In this document: in pieces, positions 7,262-16,465 of the stretch | How the letters are laid out: every line of letters starts with the position of its first letter | Numbering within the stretch: position 1 is the first letter of the stretch | DNA from: Candidatus Bathyarchaeota archaeon | GTDB lineage: Archaea; Thermoproteota; Bathyarchaeia; Bathyarchaeales; Bathycorpusculaceae | Reading direction: 5' to 3' | DNA: 55,022 nt | Assembly (NCBI GenBank): GCA_003164295.1 | Contig: PLTA01000045.1 | Location: forward strand, 41,162-96,183 | Notes under the pieces: generated by a model | The model's input: the letters and a program-made list of their open reading frames with translations, nothing else | Databases searched by the model: none | Told to the model about the DNA's origin: nothing | Position numbers and translations under genes: made by a program

Positions 7262-7812
7262 TTGTCTGAAGAAAAAAAGAAAATGTACTATTATTATGGT
7301 GGAAAAGAAAAGAAAGCAGGCGAAGTCAAGAAAAGCTCTAGTGAGATTGCACCTTACATTATGCAACGAGATTTTGAAAGGATGATGGATCGGTTTGAAC
7401 GTGAATTTGGGGATTTCTGGGGTATGCCGCCAATGACGAAGCAATGGATGCATGAACGACCAGGTTTTCCAATGATGCCATTCAAACAAATGACGCTGCC
7501 ATCAGTTACGTTGAAGATAGGGGAAATGCTTTCCGAGTGACAGCAGATTTGCCAGGGTTTAACAAAGAAGACGTGAATATTGAAATTACCGATGAATCAG
7601 TAATGATTCATGCTAAAAAAACGATGTCAGAGGAGGAAAAGAACAAAAATTACGTTCGCCGTGAGCGCGCGGCACAAAGCTTCTACCGAAGGATTGAGCT
7701 GCCTGAAAAAGTCAAGACCGCCGATTCCAAAGCAAGCTTGAAAAATGGCATTTTAGAGATAGTATTGTCTAAGAAGGAACCAAAGGAAACTAAAAAACTT
7801 CAAGTTACTTGA
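7262..7812 (+). pseudogene. Small heat-shock protein Hsp20, frameshifted
   Basis: Two overlapping frames together make one Hsp20. The first (7262-7540) carries the N-terminal arm. The second (to 7812) carries the alpha-crystallin domain: TADLPGFNKEDVNIEITDES, RRIELPEKV and the LKNGILEIVL strand. In the first frame, sense is lost after LPSV (7507). Reading one base differently restores VEDRGNAFRVTADLPGF. The consensus PSVDVED suggests that one G of GTTGACGTT has been lost at about 7508. This is either a true one-base deletion or a sequence error. Such chaperones hold unfolded proteins as oligomers. The start TTG at 7262 lies close to its TATA box and may be nearly leaderless. Confidence 0.75.
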
Positions 7813-7860
7813 TTAGAGTTACTTCTTTTATAACTTTTTTGTTTTTGGTTGCTTTGGTCT

Positions 7861-8577
7861 TTACATGCTGCCTTTTTTTGCAAAATGAAACTCGTTCTTT
7901 GTTTTTCTCACCAAAATTAACACTGCGGAAACGGAAAAAACAGTTAGAATGGATAAAACAAGAGCCGTATAGCTTAAGCCGATTTTAGCTGGCAAAACCT
8001 CATAGACACCGATTAAACCAAACAGAACGAATATTGTTGCGGAAATCCATTTTAGAATTCGTTCAGGAATGCGCTTACATAAAACTACACCTATTACTAT
8101 GCCGATTCCGTCAGCAACCAACATGGCTAAGACAGCGCCAATAAAAATACTGACTGCACTTTGGTATTGGGCAGTCAAACTTATCGTTGCAAGCTCAGTT
8201 TTATCTCCAAATTCAGCTATAAAAAATGTTAAAGCTACAGTTGCTGTAATTCCAAACCGTGAAACTTTTTGATTCTCAACTTTAGATTTCTCTCCTCGAA
8301 TAGTCCATAATCCGAATGCAATAAAAGAAACAGAAGCAGCCAATGAAATTACGTCGATAGGCAAGATGGTAGTTAAAATTTGCCCAATAGCTACTGTTAA
8401 CGCAAAATTTACGGCTATCGCCAGAAAGATTCCCAGAATTACCTTGTAAACGTTGTATTTTGATGCCATCGACATAGCTAAGAATTGAGTTTTATCGCCC
8501 ATTTCAGCCAACAAAATCAGGGCAAAAGAAGCAGTAAAGGCAGCTAAGCTGAGTTCAAACAACGCTGTTCCCGTCAA
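7861..8577 (-). CDS. GDT1/UPF0016 family cation transporter
   Basis: The 238-aa membrane protein has two homologous halves, each with the family motif E-x-G-D-K-T: AEMGDKTQF (about residue 24) and AEFGDKTEL (about residue 120). Six to seven hydrophobic helices surround them. GDT1/TMEM165/MneA relatives export Mn2+ or exchange Ca2+ for H+, and the acidic residues of the motifs line the ion site. Mn2+ export is the likelier role in a prokaryote, but this is an inference. The start overlaps the stop of the UPF0282 gene by four bases (ATGA), so they form one operon. Confidence 0.88.
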   Translation of the reverse strand: MTGTALFELSLAAFTASFALILLAEMGDKTQFLAMSMASKYNVYKVILGIFLAIAVNFALTVAIGQILTTILPIDVISLAASVSFIAFGLWTIRGEKSKVENQKVSRFGITATVALTFFIAEFGDKTELATISLTAQYQSAVSIFIGAVLAMLVADGIGIVIGVVLCKRIPERILKWISATIFVLFGLIGVYEVLPAKIGLSYTALVLSILTVFSVSAVLILVRKTKNEFHFAKKGSM

Positions 8578-9578
8578 ATCGGTGGTTTATCAATTTTTTT
8601 GTTATTTAATGTTTTCATCCACAGTTTAAATTCCATAGAAGGAGGCGAGTCTCGGAAGAGTTGTTTACGTTTTGATTCTAAAAAGAGATTTTCCTCGCCG
8701 GTATACTCTGCTGCGGTAAATATGCTATGCCCTGCCTTAGATGCCTGATCGTAAATCGAATTTATTTTTTGCCTCCACATTTCATCACGCAACGCATGGT
8801 GCTCCAAAATGACCGTAGGCACAGCCTCAACAATGCGGCTAAGATTTTTTAATCCCTGCTCTAACTGAGCAGATTCAACTCGAAAGCCTCCCAGGTAAAA
8901 GGGCGGTCCTCCCAACATAATCGTAGTGGGTGATTGTTGTAAAATAAGATCGAGCGTGTGACTCGACATTGGTCCCTGAACATCAGGTGCAAACATGAAC
9001 CGCTCGCCGAAGCACTCAACCGTTGCCATAATTACCCAGCCCAACATGGAATCTTCAGAACCGTGAGCGACAGCCTCAGAAAAACGCAGAACCGTTTCCC
9101 CGTAGCTGAAAGTTTTGCCGTCAGCAGCTTCCAAGCTTTTGGAATATTTACCTCCTGTTTTCTGGAACATCCATGCCCGTTGCCGTTGGCTGGCGTTGAT
9201 TTTTTCTTTCGGGTTCTTGACGAGCACCATTTTGTCCTGGTAAATTTGCTTTGCAGTTTCGTTTGCTTCGGTCCAGTTTACTATCCAATCTTCGTAGGAG
9301 GGAGTATGATGGTCGAAATGGTAGTGGCTAATTGTGACGATTTGGGCTTTGTCTGCGGCGTCTGCGATTTTTCTGCGCAGATTGCTGATTGTTTTAAATT
9401 CGATTGGGTGAGGTGGCAGGCTAAAGCGATATGGGCAAAGTGATATTCCAGCATCAAAAAGCACAACGACGTCGGGTGTTTCGACTAGTGTGCACATTGA
9501 TCGGACGCCGAAGCTTTCTGATGCCAAAGGCGTAACTTTGATTTTGTTTAGCGGATTGACGATTGTCTCTTTTTCCAT
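8574..9578 (-). CDS. UPF0282-type metallo-beta-lactamase-fold hydrolase
   Basis: The 334-aa protein begins with a beta-rich segment (PLASESFGVRSMCTLVETPDVVVLFDAGISL) and contains the zinc motif SHYHFDHHTP (HxHxDH, near residue 100). Further metal ligands are likely in AVAHGSED and FAPDVQGP, and a late His pair (LEHHALRD). The layout matches the archaeal UPF0282 family, whose substrate is unknown. It is cytoplasmic, with no signal peptide. It is followed, with a four-base overlap, by the GDT1-type transporter, which hints at a link to metal supply or detoxification. Confidence 0.85.
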   Translation of the reverse strand: MEKETIVNPLNKIKVTPLASESFGVRSMCTLVETPDVVVLFDAGISLCPYRFSLPPHPIEFKTISNLRRKIADAADKAQIVTISHYHFDHHTPSYEDWIVNWTEANETAKQIYQDKMVLVKNPKEKINASQRQRAWMFQKTGGKYSKSLEAADGKTFSYGETVLRFSEAVAHGSEDSMLGWVIMATVECFGERFMFAPDVQGPMSSHTLDLILQQSPTTIMLGGPPFYLGGFRVESAQLEQGLKNLSRIVEAVPTVILEHHALRDEMWRQKINSIYDQASKAGHSIFTAAEYTGEENLFLESKRKQLFRDSPPSMEFKLWMKTLNNKKIDKPPI

Positions 9579-9835
9579 GTTGACTGTCCCGATTAGAAGT
9601 CTTTACAAGGTGGCTAACTCAAAAGTTAATAAAATGGATTCCGTTGTTTATGATTATTTTATTAATCTTCTTCCCCGCCATTTGACGGTAGGTTAATGTC
9701 AATACAATTTGTTGAAAATTTTGTAGATATATTTGTGTTTGCTTCATAAAACGGGAATCTTTTTTCAATGAGGACTGTGCTTTTAAATGCAGAAACAAAT
9801 TCTTCAATAAAAAATAAAGAAGAATACACGAAAAC

Positions 9836-10090
9836 TTAGGTTTCTCCAAACCATTTCTCAAACCATTCTTCAAATGCTGAAAGACATTCTTTGCGCCAAG
9901 CCCCTTCTGACTCTTCCTTCAAACAACTTGCCAGTTCCAAACGATTGGTAATTTCTGCCTTTGCCTCATTAAGCAGCCCTTCAACATCATCGAGCATGTC
10001 GTTGCCGCCAGAAGAATAATCTTTCATAGAGGACTTCAAAAAAGCTCTTTTCTGTTTAAATAATTCTCCAATTTTTCCTTCATCTGTCAT
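9836..10090 (-). CDS. Small acidic helical hypothetical protein
   Basis: This 84-aa protein is acidic and predicted mostly helical (MTDEGKIGELFKQKRAF..., LNEAKAEITNRLEL, FEEWFEKWFGE), with two cysteines and no membrane helix. GGGAT precedes the ATG at 10090. I do not recognise the family. Its neighbours are unrelated, and the large gap upstream means it has its own promoter. Confidence 0.45.
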   Translation of the reverse strand: MTDEGKIGELFKQKRAFLKSSMKDYSSGGNDMLDDVEGLLNEAKAEITNRLELASCLKEESEGAWRKECLSAFEEWFEKWFGET

Positions 10091-11017
10091 ATATTATCCC
10101 TTTAAACATCGGTTAATCGGTAGACCTCTCTAAAAAAGTTAACATTTTTGATTTAGATAATCGCACTTTTGTAGAAGAAAACTTCTTGAAGATAATTTGG
10201 TGAAAAATGTAAGAGTAAAAAAATATTAGAAGATGTACTTCTTGTGGGCAAATCATGAGAACATGTACATGGAAACCTGCGCTGCAAAAGAATGGTTATC
10301 ACTGTTACCACTTGTAAACCTTATCCATTTAAACAAGAACTTCGCATGGTAGAAATAATATGTCATCAGGTGGAGGCACTGACTCCTGATCGTCGAAGTT
10401 CTGATGGCTAGGGAGAAATCGGTACTTTTCTAATCGTTTATAATCGTCAAGTTTTAGGAAATATCAGCAATAAAAGAGGAGTCTCAGCCCTACGTTAGCA
10501 AACAAAGACTGGACGAGGTTTCGCAATAAGGTAACAAGCCGGAAATTACACAGGAGCGCTTGATTGGTATGGGTTAGTTTTTTATATTTACACCACATTA
10601 CAACTAAGGTTATGCTGCATAAAGAGTACTTTCGGATGACAACTTTTCTAAACCAATATTTGATATTAATTTCACGAAATTTCATCGCCATGCATTTGGA
10701 GGCAAGCTTAATTGACTGCCGCGTTATCCAGTACCCCAACCCAAGAAGAAAATAAAAGCGGCAAAATAATCGCCCGTCAAATCACTTCTATTGGCGCAGT
10801 TTTGGACACGAGGATTTCTGTAGACGTAGGAAAAAAAAGTTGGATTTATCCCTAGTTTATTGATATTTGGAAATGTTAAGATCTCTATGGAACTGGTTTC
10901 TAGTCCTTTTTAAAAGTGCATACTGGTTCTAAGGTCAACTCTAATAGAAAAGTCTCAAAGACTAAGAACTATAGTTTATTAGGAAGTTTTCAGATTGTTG
11001 CGTTACACACACTAAAT
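10091..11017. other. Long spacer before tRNA-Gly
   Basis: About 930 bases without a convincing gene. Short frames are broken by stops on both strands. One 48-codon plus-strand frame (TTG near 10710, ending near 10855) reads KIIARQITSIGAVLDTRISV, which could be a coding relic, but I cannot name it. The stretch around 10370-10430 is richer in G and C than its surroundings and might hold a small RNA. Confidence 0.3.
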
Positions 11018-11091
11018 GCGGTAATAGTACAGCTTGGTCAGTACATAGGCTTGCCAAGTCTAGGACCCGGGTTCAAATCCCGGTTACCGCA
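11018..11091 (+). tRNA. tRNA-Gly (anticodon GCC)
   Basis: The cloverleaf folds fully. The acceptor is GCGGTAA/TTACCGC with discriminator A. The D stem is GTAC/GTAC, the anticodon stem TAGGC/GTCTA encloses the loop TTGCCAA (anticodon GCC), and the T arm is CCGGG-TTCAAAT-CCCGG. There is no intron and no encoded CCA. The length is 74 bases. It reads GGC and GGU glycine codons. No integration scar is visible at its 3' end. Confidence 0.95.
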
Positions 11092-11222
11092 CTGTCATAA
11101 TTTCTTAGCCATTTTTATTGATTAGTAAGGCCAATGTCTGTAAGTGCAAGTGCATTTTGTAAGGAGGTTCATGCATTTTCAGTTTGTTAACAACGTAAAT
11201 TTTATTTTTTTCACTCAAACGT

Positions 11223-11759
11223 TCATGTAGTTTCAAGTGCTGTTATGGTTGTTTGAAGGCTGAAATCTGTTATATTAATTATTGCAGGGCTAACCGTTAG
11301 TGTTAGTTTTATAGGGATTATTTCGTTTGGACTCATGATTTGTCCTGAATAGTTCCAGATTAGAGACATATAACTTGAAGCATTAGTTGGAGTCCAGTTT
11401 GAAATCGTTAACAGCAAAGAAACAGCTGAATTGCCTTCATTTTGGATAAATATAGTCAAATTATTGCTTGAATTTGGGTCGACGAGCCCCCAATTAAGGG
11501 AACGAGTTGTGTTTGTGCAATCTTCGTTCCAGTAAATTCCAACTCCTACGCCAACCACTGAATCCGCCTTAGCAAAACTTTTGGCTGGACCAAAATCTCC
11601 CGTGAGAATTATTAGCGCAATTAAAGTTAGAATGCATATTGAGGCGAATATTGTTTTTCTTTTAATATGATTGTGGATTGGCTTAACACAGCTTGCTCTT
11701 GGATTTGTAAACCGTTTATTGAAGGCAACTGGTTGTTTCTTAAAGTATTCCCAGAACAT
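11223..11759 (-). CDS. Membrane-anchored extracellular beta-sandwich protein
   Basis: The 178-aa protein has a basic N-terminus and one membrane helix (TIFASICILTLIALIILTG, about residues 37-55). The rest is an extracellular domain rich in Asn and Thr, with many N-glycosylation sequons (CTNTTRSLNWG, NSSNNLTIFIQN, SNWTPTNASSY). The pattern of hydrophobic strands (LTIFIQNEGNSAVSLLLTISNW) suggests an Ig-like or NEW3-type beta sandwich, a family common in this lineage. I chose ATG 11759 because GAGG lies seven bases upstream; longer starts exist at 11786 and 11834. The function is unknown, probably surface structural. Confidence 0.6.
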   Translation of the reverse strand: MFWEYFKKQPVAFNKRFTNPRASCVKPIHNHIKRKTIFASICILTLIALIILTGDFGPAKSFAKADSVVGVGVGIYWNEDCTNTTRSLNWGLVDPNSSNNLTIFIQNEGNSAVSLLLTISNWTPTNASSYMSLIWNYSGQIMSPNEIIPIKLTLTVSPAIINITDFSLQTTITALETT

Positions 11760-12025
11760 TCTAAAACCTCGGCAATCTTGTGTCATGATATACACTATAT
11801 TATATTGACAGATAAGAAATGATGTGACTGCCAATACACAGTAACAAATTTAGGCTGACATTCCTACATATAATATAATCTTGTTTTTCTAAATTTTCAG
11901 GTTATAATCAGGATTTAGGGCTTTGAAACTTAAAACTGCCGTAAAGTTCACCTTTAATCTCCAAAACTAAGATATTCATTTTTTACTAATGCCTCTTAGA
12001 ATACAAAAAACAAATTAAAATAGCT

Positions 12026-12105
12026 GACTTGACTGATTATCAAACCATTGGTTCTTGTCCAAGTGTTTATGATTTTGCCAATTAGATCAACTGTCAAGAC
12101 GGCAA
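12026..12105 (-). pseudogene. Short relic resembling proA
   Basis: The minus strand reads DLIGKIINTWTRTNGLIISQV, closely matching DPIGTIISTWTRPNGLIISQV inside the full proA at 28433-29674. The nucleotide match is about 70 bases with scattered differences. Flanking sequence no longer resembles proA, and stops follow. It is best read as the remnant of a partial duplication or of a second proA copy. Confidence 0.55.
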
Positions 12106-12429
12106 CAATTACTATGTTTGGTATACAACCCAACTTTAGCATTACACCAAATATTCTTTGTCTTTGCCTCAAATTCAATTGCAGAGTTTCCTTCAAACAT
12201 GATCGGTGTAACAATAACGATGGCAATGATAACGGCAGTATTATTTTGCTTGATAAAATCGAAAAAACTAAAATTAAACCAGTAGGAAAATAATAAGCAA
12301 TTTTTGCATGCGGAAACAGTTGGCTTTTACATTTTCAATTTATTAATACAACTTAGTTACTGCCCTTAATGCAAGGCCTTTTAAAGTATGTTTTATTTTT
12401 AAAACGAGTGGCTTCTTCTTTTCAATGAC

Positions 12430-12621
12430 TTAATTTGACCAATTTATTTTGCTTGCTGCTATAAGAATCTGCTCCGTTAAAAACTCCTCCAATGAGTCTG
12501 GCGCTAAACCAGAATCCGCTTGTTTGTGTTCGGCCAAATGATTTTTTATTGCGATTTTCATAGCTTGTAAATCTGGGACTACTAAAATTTTTGTGCCGCA
12601 TACGCATCTGATTTTGGGCAT
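12430..12621 (-). CDS. Small zinc-finger-like protein, paralogue 1
   Basis: The 63-aa protein has Cys residues at its N-terminus (IRCVCGTKILVVPDLQAM) and an HLAEH pair about 17 residues later, followed by an acidic helical tail (SLEEFLTEQILIAASKIN). It is a relative of the protein at 13137. The first pair is C-x-C rather than the C-x2-C of the paralogue, so metal binding may be weaker. An alternative reading frame on the same DNA looks like a shadow. The family is typical of small DNA- or RNA-binding archaeal proteins; the role is unknown. Confidence 0.6.
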   Translation of the reverse strand: MPKIRCVCGTKILVVPDLQAMKIAIKNHLAEHKQADSGLAPDSLEEFLTEQILIAASKINWSN

Positions 12622-13136
12622 ACCTTTTCTATAAATGGTTGATTTACCCGACGCGAAATTGATTTCTTGATTCTTAGTTATTTTTACTCCCCTCTGGACT
12701 TGCTAACTTTTTAAATTGTAATTGAGCAAGTGGAATCTATTTATTTGCGACGAATATAATTACTTAGGGTAGGCAACGCACAATCACATCCAATAATTAT
12801 TGATAATTATTTAGTTTTAGATTCATACTTAAATATATCCAAACGTTTTATCTACAAAAATCTTATTTTTTTGAATCAAACAATCGCTAAGTAGCTTAAA
12901 CCACATTTGCAAGATGGCAAGCTTGAGCACAAAACTTTGGCGAAGCAAGATTGACTTATGTCTTGAGAAAGAATCGAATATTCAATCTAAAGTTTTATTT
13001 ATGCTATTCTTGCTAATTTTTTTGTTAAAAATCTTGTGTCATGTATCTTAAAAATAATTAATTAATTTTTGTCAAGATTGAAAATGTTAAAAAGAAGAAA
13101 AATTTGATGATTTTTTATGCCTTAAAGGGGCTGTCT
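12622..13136. other. Spacer between the two zinc-finger paralogues
   Basis: AT-rich DNA of about 515 bases. The only candidate is a 45-codon plus-strand frame (12914-13051; MASLSTKLWRSKIDL..., ending in a hydrophobic helix LFMLFLLIFLLKIL) without a clear ribosome binding site. I rate it as weak evidence for a tiny membrane protein. Confidence 0.25.
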
Positions 13137-13442
13137 TTAAAGCCAAATCGAAGGTTTCTGAGTGGGAGGTATCATGTCTGAGGCTTGTAGTATGGCTTGT
13201 TGTGCTAGGTCTAGCTGAATTGCGGGTGTTTTTAGGCGAGGCACTTTCAGGTCTGTATGTGAGTGGTTTTTATGGGAAATTATGTGGTTCTCAATTGATG
13301 CAATCATTTCATCTAAAGTCGGAACCATGAGGATTGCTTCACCACATTCGGGGCATTTTATGTATTTCTTTGGGAGTTCTTGGTTACTTGTTTTGTTAAT
13401 GTTTTCTTTGGGTTGTTTATTATATTCATTGTTAATTTCCAT
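13137..13442 (-). CDS. Small C2H2-like zinc-finger protein, paralogue 2
   Basis: The 101-aa protein has a flexible charged N-terminus and then one zinc-finger-like unit, CPECGEAILMVPTLDEMIASIE with HIISHK completing C-x2-C-x(about 20)-H-x3-H. A Pro/Leu-rich C-terminal region follows, with LDLAQQAILQASDMI resembling the tail of the paralogue at 12430. The shared layout indicates a local duplication or repeated recruitment of one family. A nucleic-acid-binding or regulatory role is the plain inference. Confidence 0.65.
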   Translation of the reverse strand: MEINNEYNKQPKENINKTSNQELPKKYIKCPECGEAILMVPTLDEMIASIENHIISHKNHSHTDLKVPRLKTPAIQLDLAQQAILQASDMIPPTQKPSIWL

Positions 13443-13786
13443 ACCGGAGCACCTTGTTCCACCACTTGAGCAAACTGAGAATTTAAGTTCTCATAATATG
13501 CTGGTATAGTGGTGCACGTTATCTTCGCGGTTTTTTTACAATTCAGGTTATAGTAGTTGCATTTATTTGGTATATATTGAGTCTGGAATCACACTACTTT
13601 GCAGGTTTTTTGCTAAAAATAAACATCGCTTCATTTATTCTATTTTAACCTTGAGCAATTGCGGTTTTTTTCTATTTGTTAAACGATTTTTTCCAGTTTT
13701 ATCAACAGAAAGAGGTTTATTCAAAATACACGTGTTCTATTACTGCGCGTTAATGCGAGTAATGCTGAAAGATGGACGGATAACAC
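13443..13786. other. Promoter-containing spacer, no gene seen
   Basis: About 345 bases. An open frame across 13567-13824 on the plus strand runs into the dioxygenase gene and has no family features or ribosome binding site, so I treat it as chance. Confidence 0.35.
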
Positions 13787-14569
13787 TTGATGAAGATGCC
13801 TGTTTTGTTTGTGGGACATGGTAGTCCAATGAATGCCGTAGAAGAAAATGAGTTTGTTGACGGATTTAGAAACATTGCAAAAATAATTCCCCAGCCAGCT
13901 GTCGTCCTTTGTGTTTCAGCACATTGGGAAACAAAAAGAACCTTTGTAACTGCAATGGATAATCCCCGAACTAAACACGACTTTTTCGGTTTCCCACAAG
14001 AATTATATGATGTGCAATACCCCGCTCCAGGTAACCCAACACTCGCAAAAGAAATAATGAGTTTAATCACAAAAACAAAAGTTGGTTTAGATTATGAATG
14101 GGGACTTGATCATGGCTGCTGGATTGTAATGAAACATTTCTTTCCAAAAGCTGACATCCCCATAGTTCAATTAAGTCTGGATTATTCTCAGCCAGCACAA
14201 TTTCATTACGATTTAGGAAAAGAACTTTCATGGTTGCGTAAGCGGGGTGTGTTGATTATTGGAAGTGGGAATATTGTTCACAATCTTGGCCTAGCTGCCT
14301 GGGGCCAAATAGACACCGTTGGCTTCGGTTATGATTGGGCGATTGAAGCTAACGAAAAAGTAAAAAATTATGTTCTGAACAATAACCATCAAGCGTTGAC
14401 TAATTATCATTCTCTGGGTAGAGCGTTTGATTTGGCAATTCCTACTCCTGAACACTATTTGCCATTGTTGTATGCTTTAGCTTTGAAAGAGGAAAATGAA
14501 AAAATGACTTTGTTTAATGATAAGCTATTGGCAGGTTCTATATCGATGACGTCATTATTGATTGGTTAA
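13787..14569 (+). CDS. ygiD: Extradiol ring-opening dioxygenase, YgiD/LigB type
   Basis: The 260-aa protein is a class III extradiol dioxygenase relative (4,5-DOPA dioxygenase family). Expected metal-site histidines sit in FVGHGSPMNA (near 10), VSAHWET (near 45) and GSGNIVHNLG (near 165), together with the DHGCWIVMKHFFP block. Family enzymes open catecholic rings using Fe2+ or Zn2+ and O2. In an anaerobe the physiological substrate may differ, and the gene could mark oxygen exposure. The ATG at 13787 or 13790 fits the family start (PVLFVGHGSP). It is monocistronic, with the exporter genes 100 bases downstream. Confidence 0.85.
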   Translation: MMKMPVLFVGHGSPMNAVEENEFVDGFRNIAKIIPQPAVVLCVSAHWETKRTFVTAMDNPRTKHDFFGFPQELYDVQYPAPGNPTLAKEIMSLITKTKVGLDYEWGLDHGCWIVMKHFFPKADIPIVQLSLDYSQPAQFHYDLGKELSWLRKRGVLIIGSGNIVHNLGLAAWGQIDTVGFGYDWAIEANEKVKNYVLNNNHQALTNYHSLGRAFDLAIPTPEHYLPLLYALALKEENEKMTLFNDKLLAGSISMTSLLIG

Positions 14570-14670
14570 ACTTAGTTTAAAATCTCAGTTTTTCGCTTAC
14601 TCGCTGCAGTAGTTACCTAGCAGTCACATACGGTTATTTTATTAAGTGCAAAACTATTACTAGAAAGATT

Positions 14671-15669
14671 ATGTCAGACATTATTACAGTTAAGAATCTT
14701 GTTGAAGTTTACTCTGACGGCACAAAAGCTGTAGATGACATCTCCTTCAATGTGCAAGAAGGAGAATTTTTTGGTTTCCTTGGTCCTAACGGGGCGGGAA
14801 AAAGCACAACCATCAAGATTCTAACCACGCTTCTTAGAAAAACATCAGGTACCATTAAGGTTGCAGGTTTAGATATTTTTAACGACGCTGCACAAATCCG
14901 CAAAATAATCGGTGTACAAAGCCAAGAGACAACAGTTGACGGTGACTTAACTGGAAGAGAAAATATAACTCTCCAAGGCCATTTTCACCAAATGACAACT
15001 GAAGACATCAAAAAACGAGTTGACGAACTTCTTGTTCTTGTGGGGCTCGAATCTGCTGCCGAAAAACGGGCAAGAAACTATTCCGGTGGAATGAAAAAGC
15101 GTCTTGACTTAGCTACTGCCTTGGTCCACAAACCAAAAATCCTCTTTCTAGATGAACCTACAACGGGTTTGGATCCTCAATCCCGCTCGGCTATATGGTC
15201 TTATTTGGAAAAGTTAAACAAGGAAAATGGTATAACTATTTTCTTGACAACTCAGTATCTGGAAGAAGCCGACAAACTGTGCAAAAGACTATCAATAATT
15301 GACGCAGGAAAAATAGTTGCAAGCGGTTCCCCAAGTGAGCTTAAGGCAGACATTGGAGCAGACTCAATTCGAATCTCGCTGGAAAACTGTTCAAGAGACA
15401 ACGCTAAAGCAAAGGAGCTTATAAAAACCATGAACAATGTAAACCAAATTGTAGATTCAGAAGAGTGCATCACGGTTTATGCTAAGAATGCAGGTTTATT
15501 AATTGCTGATATTGTGCGGGCACTAGACAGCAGTGACATTCGCATTTCGTCCGTAACATTTTCACAGCCTTCACTTGATGATGTTTTCATGAAGCATACC
15601 GGCAAAAGAATCCGAACTGAAGAACTTGTTAAAGCGCCAAGCGCCATTTGGGGCGGCGCAAGGAGATGA
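14671..15669 (+). CDS. ABC exporter ATP-binding subunit, DrrA-like
   Basis: The 332-aa ATPase has Walker A GPNGAGKST (about 39-47), Q-loop VQSQETT, signature YSGGMKKRLDLA, Walker B ILFLDEPTTGLDP and an H-loop-like position in FLTTQYLEEAD, where Gln replaces His. That substitution is frequent in DrrA-type exporters. The C-terminal extension of about 100 residues (IRISLENCSRDNAK...SQPSLDDVFMKHTGKR) is also typical of daunorubicin-resistance ATPases. It pairs with the permease starting five bases downstream. Substrates may be lipids, drugs or small peptides. Confidence 0.9.
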   Translation: MSDIITVKNLVEVYSDGTKAVDDISFNVQEGEFFGFLGPNGAGKSTTIKILTTLLRKTSGTIKVAGLDIFNDAAQIRKIIGVQSQETTVDGDLTGRENITLQGHFHQMTTEDIKKRVDELLVLVGLESAAEKRARNYSGGMKKRLDLATALVHKPKILFLDEPTTGLDPQSRSAIWSYLEKLNKENGITIFLTTQYLEEADKLCKRLSIIDAGKIVASGSPSELKADIGADSIRISLENCSRDNAKAKELIKTMNNVNQIVDSEECITVYAKNAGLLIADIVRALDSSDIRISSVTFSQPSLDDVFMKHTGKRIRTEELVKAPSAIWGGARR

Positions 15670-15673
15670 AAAA

Positions 15674-16465
15674 ATGACATTACTTTCCGATACACGTTAC
15701 ATATTCATGAGATACATGACTAAACTTGTTCGAACACCTATCTTGCTATTCTTTTCTCTTTTCCAACCCATTTTATTCCTTGTACTATTCACACAGTTGT
15801 TAGGCAAACTTTCCAATTTTCCAGGAGTATTACCGGCTGGAGTGGCTTATCTTGAGTTTGCGGCTGCTGGAATTGTGATGCAAAACGCTTTTGGAAGCGC
15901 TCTGCAATCAGGAAACTCGATAGTTTCTGATATCGATTCGGGATATTTACAGAAAATGCTTGTGACTCCAGTAAACCGGACCGCTATTCTGCTAGGCAGG
16001 TTAAGCAGTGATGCATTTAGAGTGGTTGTCCAGACAGCTATCATTCTAGGGTTAGGATACGCTTTAGGTGTTGCAGAAAACAAGCCCTTTTACGTTACCA
16101 CTGGCGTTGTTGGAATTTTGCTGATCTTTTTCACGCTTGCCTTCTTTGGGCTTGCATGGTCTGGTATTTCTTTAGCGTTGGGTATGAAGACTAGAAGTTC
16201 TGAGACGGTTTTCGCGATAGGCGGAGTCATCACTTTCCCACTGTTATTCCTAAGTCCAGCCCTGTTCCCCCTTAGTTTCCTACCGTCATGGGTGCAAACG
16301 GTTTCAATGTTTAATCCTGTAAGCTACTGTGTCACCGCCACTCGAGCACTGATGATCAATGGCTATCAATGGAGCACTATACTTCCAGCTTGGGGAGTAA
16401 TCGGGTTAGTCGCCATCATAACAATGAGTGCAACACTATATCAATTCAGAAAAGTAGTCAGCTAA
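15674..16465 (+). CDS. ABC-2 type exporter permease, DrrB-like
   Basis: The 263-aa integral membrane protein has six predicted helices. Examples are ILLFFSLFQPILFLVLFTQLL near the N-terminus, AIILGLGYALGV, GILLIFFTLAFFGLAWSGISLALG and TFPLLFLSPALFPLSFLP, with a final helix before the tail. The ABC-2 motif 'SP..FPL..LP' is clear. I chose ATG 15674, which lies just after the ATPase stop with GGAGATG upstream; longer versions of the frame overlap the ATPase. Together they form a two-gene exporter, each probably working as a dimer. Confidence 0.9.
   Translation: MTLLSDTRYIFMRYMTKLVRTPILLFFSLFQPILFLVLFTQLLGKLSNFPGVLPAGVAYLEFAAAGIVMQNAFGSALQSGNSIVSDIDSGYLQKMLVTPVNRTAILLGRLSSDAFRVVVQTAIILGLGYALGVAENKPFYVTTGVVGILLIFFTLAFFGLAWSGISLALGMKTRSSETVFAIGGVITFPLLFLSPALFPLSFLPSWVQTVSMFNPVSYCVTATRALMINGYQWSTILPAWGVIGLVAIITMSATLYQFRKVVS

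Noticed and set aside
9619..9873. 84-codon minus-strand frame after the small acidic gene
   Set aside because: AT-rich composition, no ribosome binding site, no recognisable pattern; overlaps the end of the 9836-10090 gene.
10370..10430. C/D box guide RNA
   Set aside because: CTGA-like boxes occur, but a proper RUGAUGA C box with matching D', C' and D spacing is absent.
11018..11091. tRNA-Gly as attachment site for the provirus
   Set aside because: No repeat of its 3' end was seen near 38 kb, and the provirus is 27 kb away with host core genes in between.
13567..13824. 85-codon plus-strand frame upstream of the dioxygenase gene
   Set aside because: Runs into the real gene in another frame, with low-complexity composition and no start signal.
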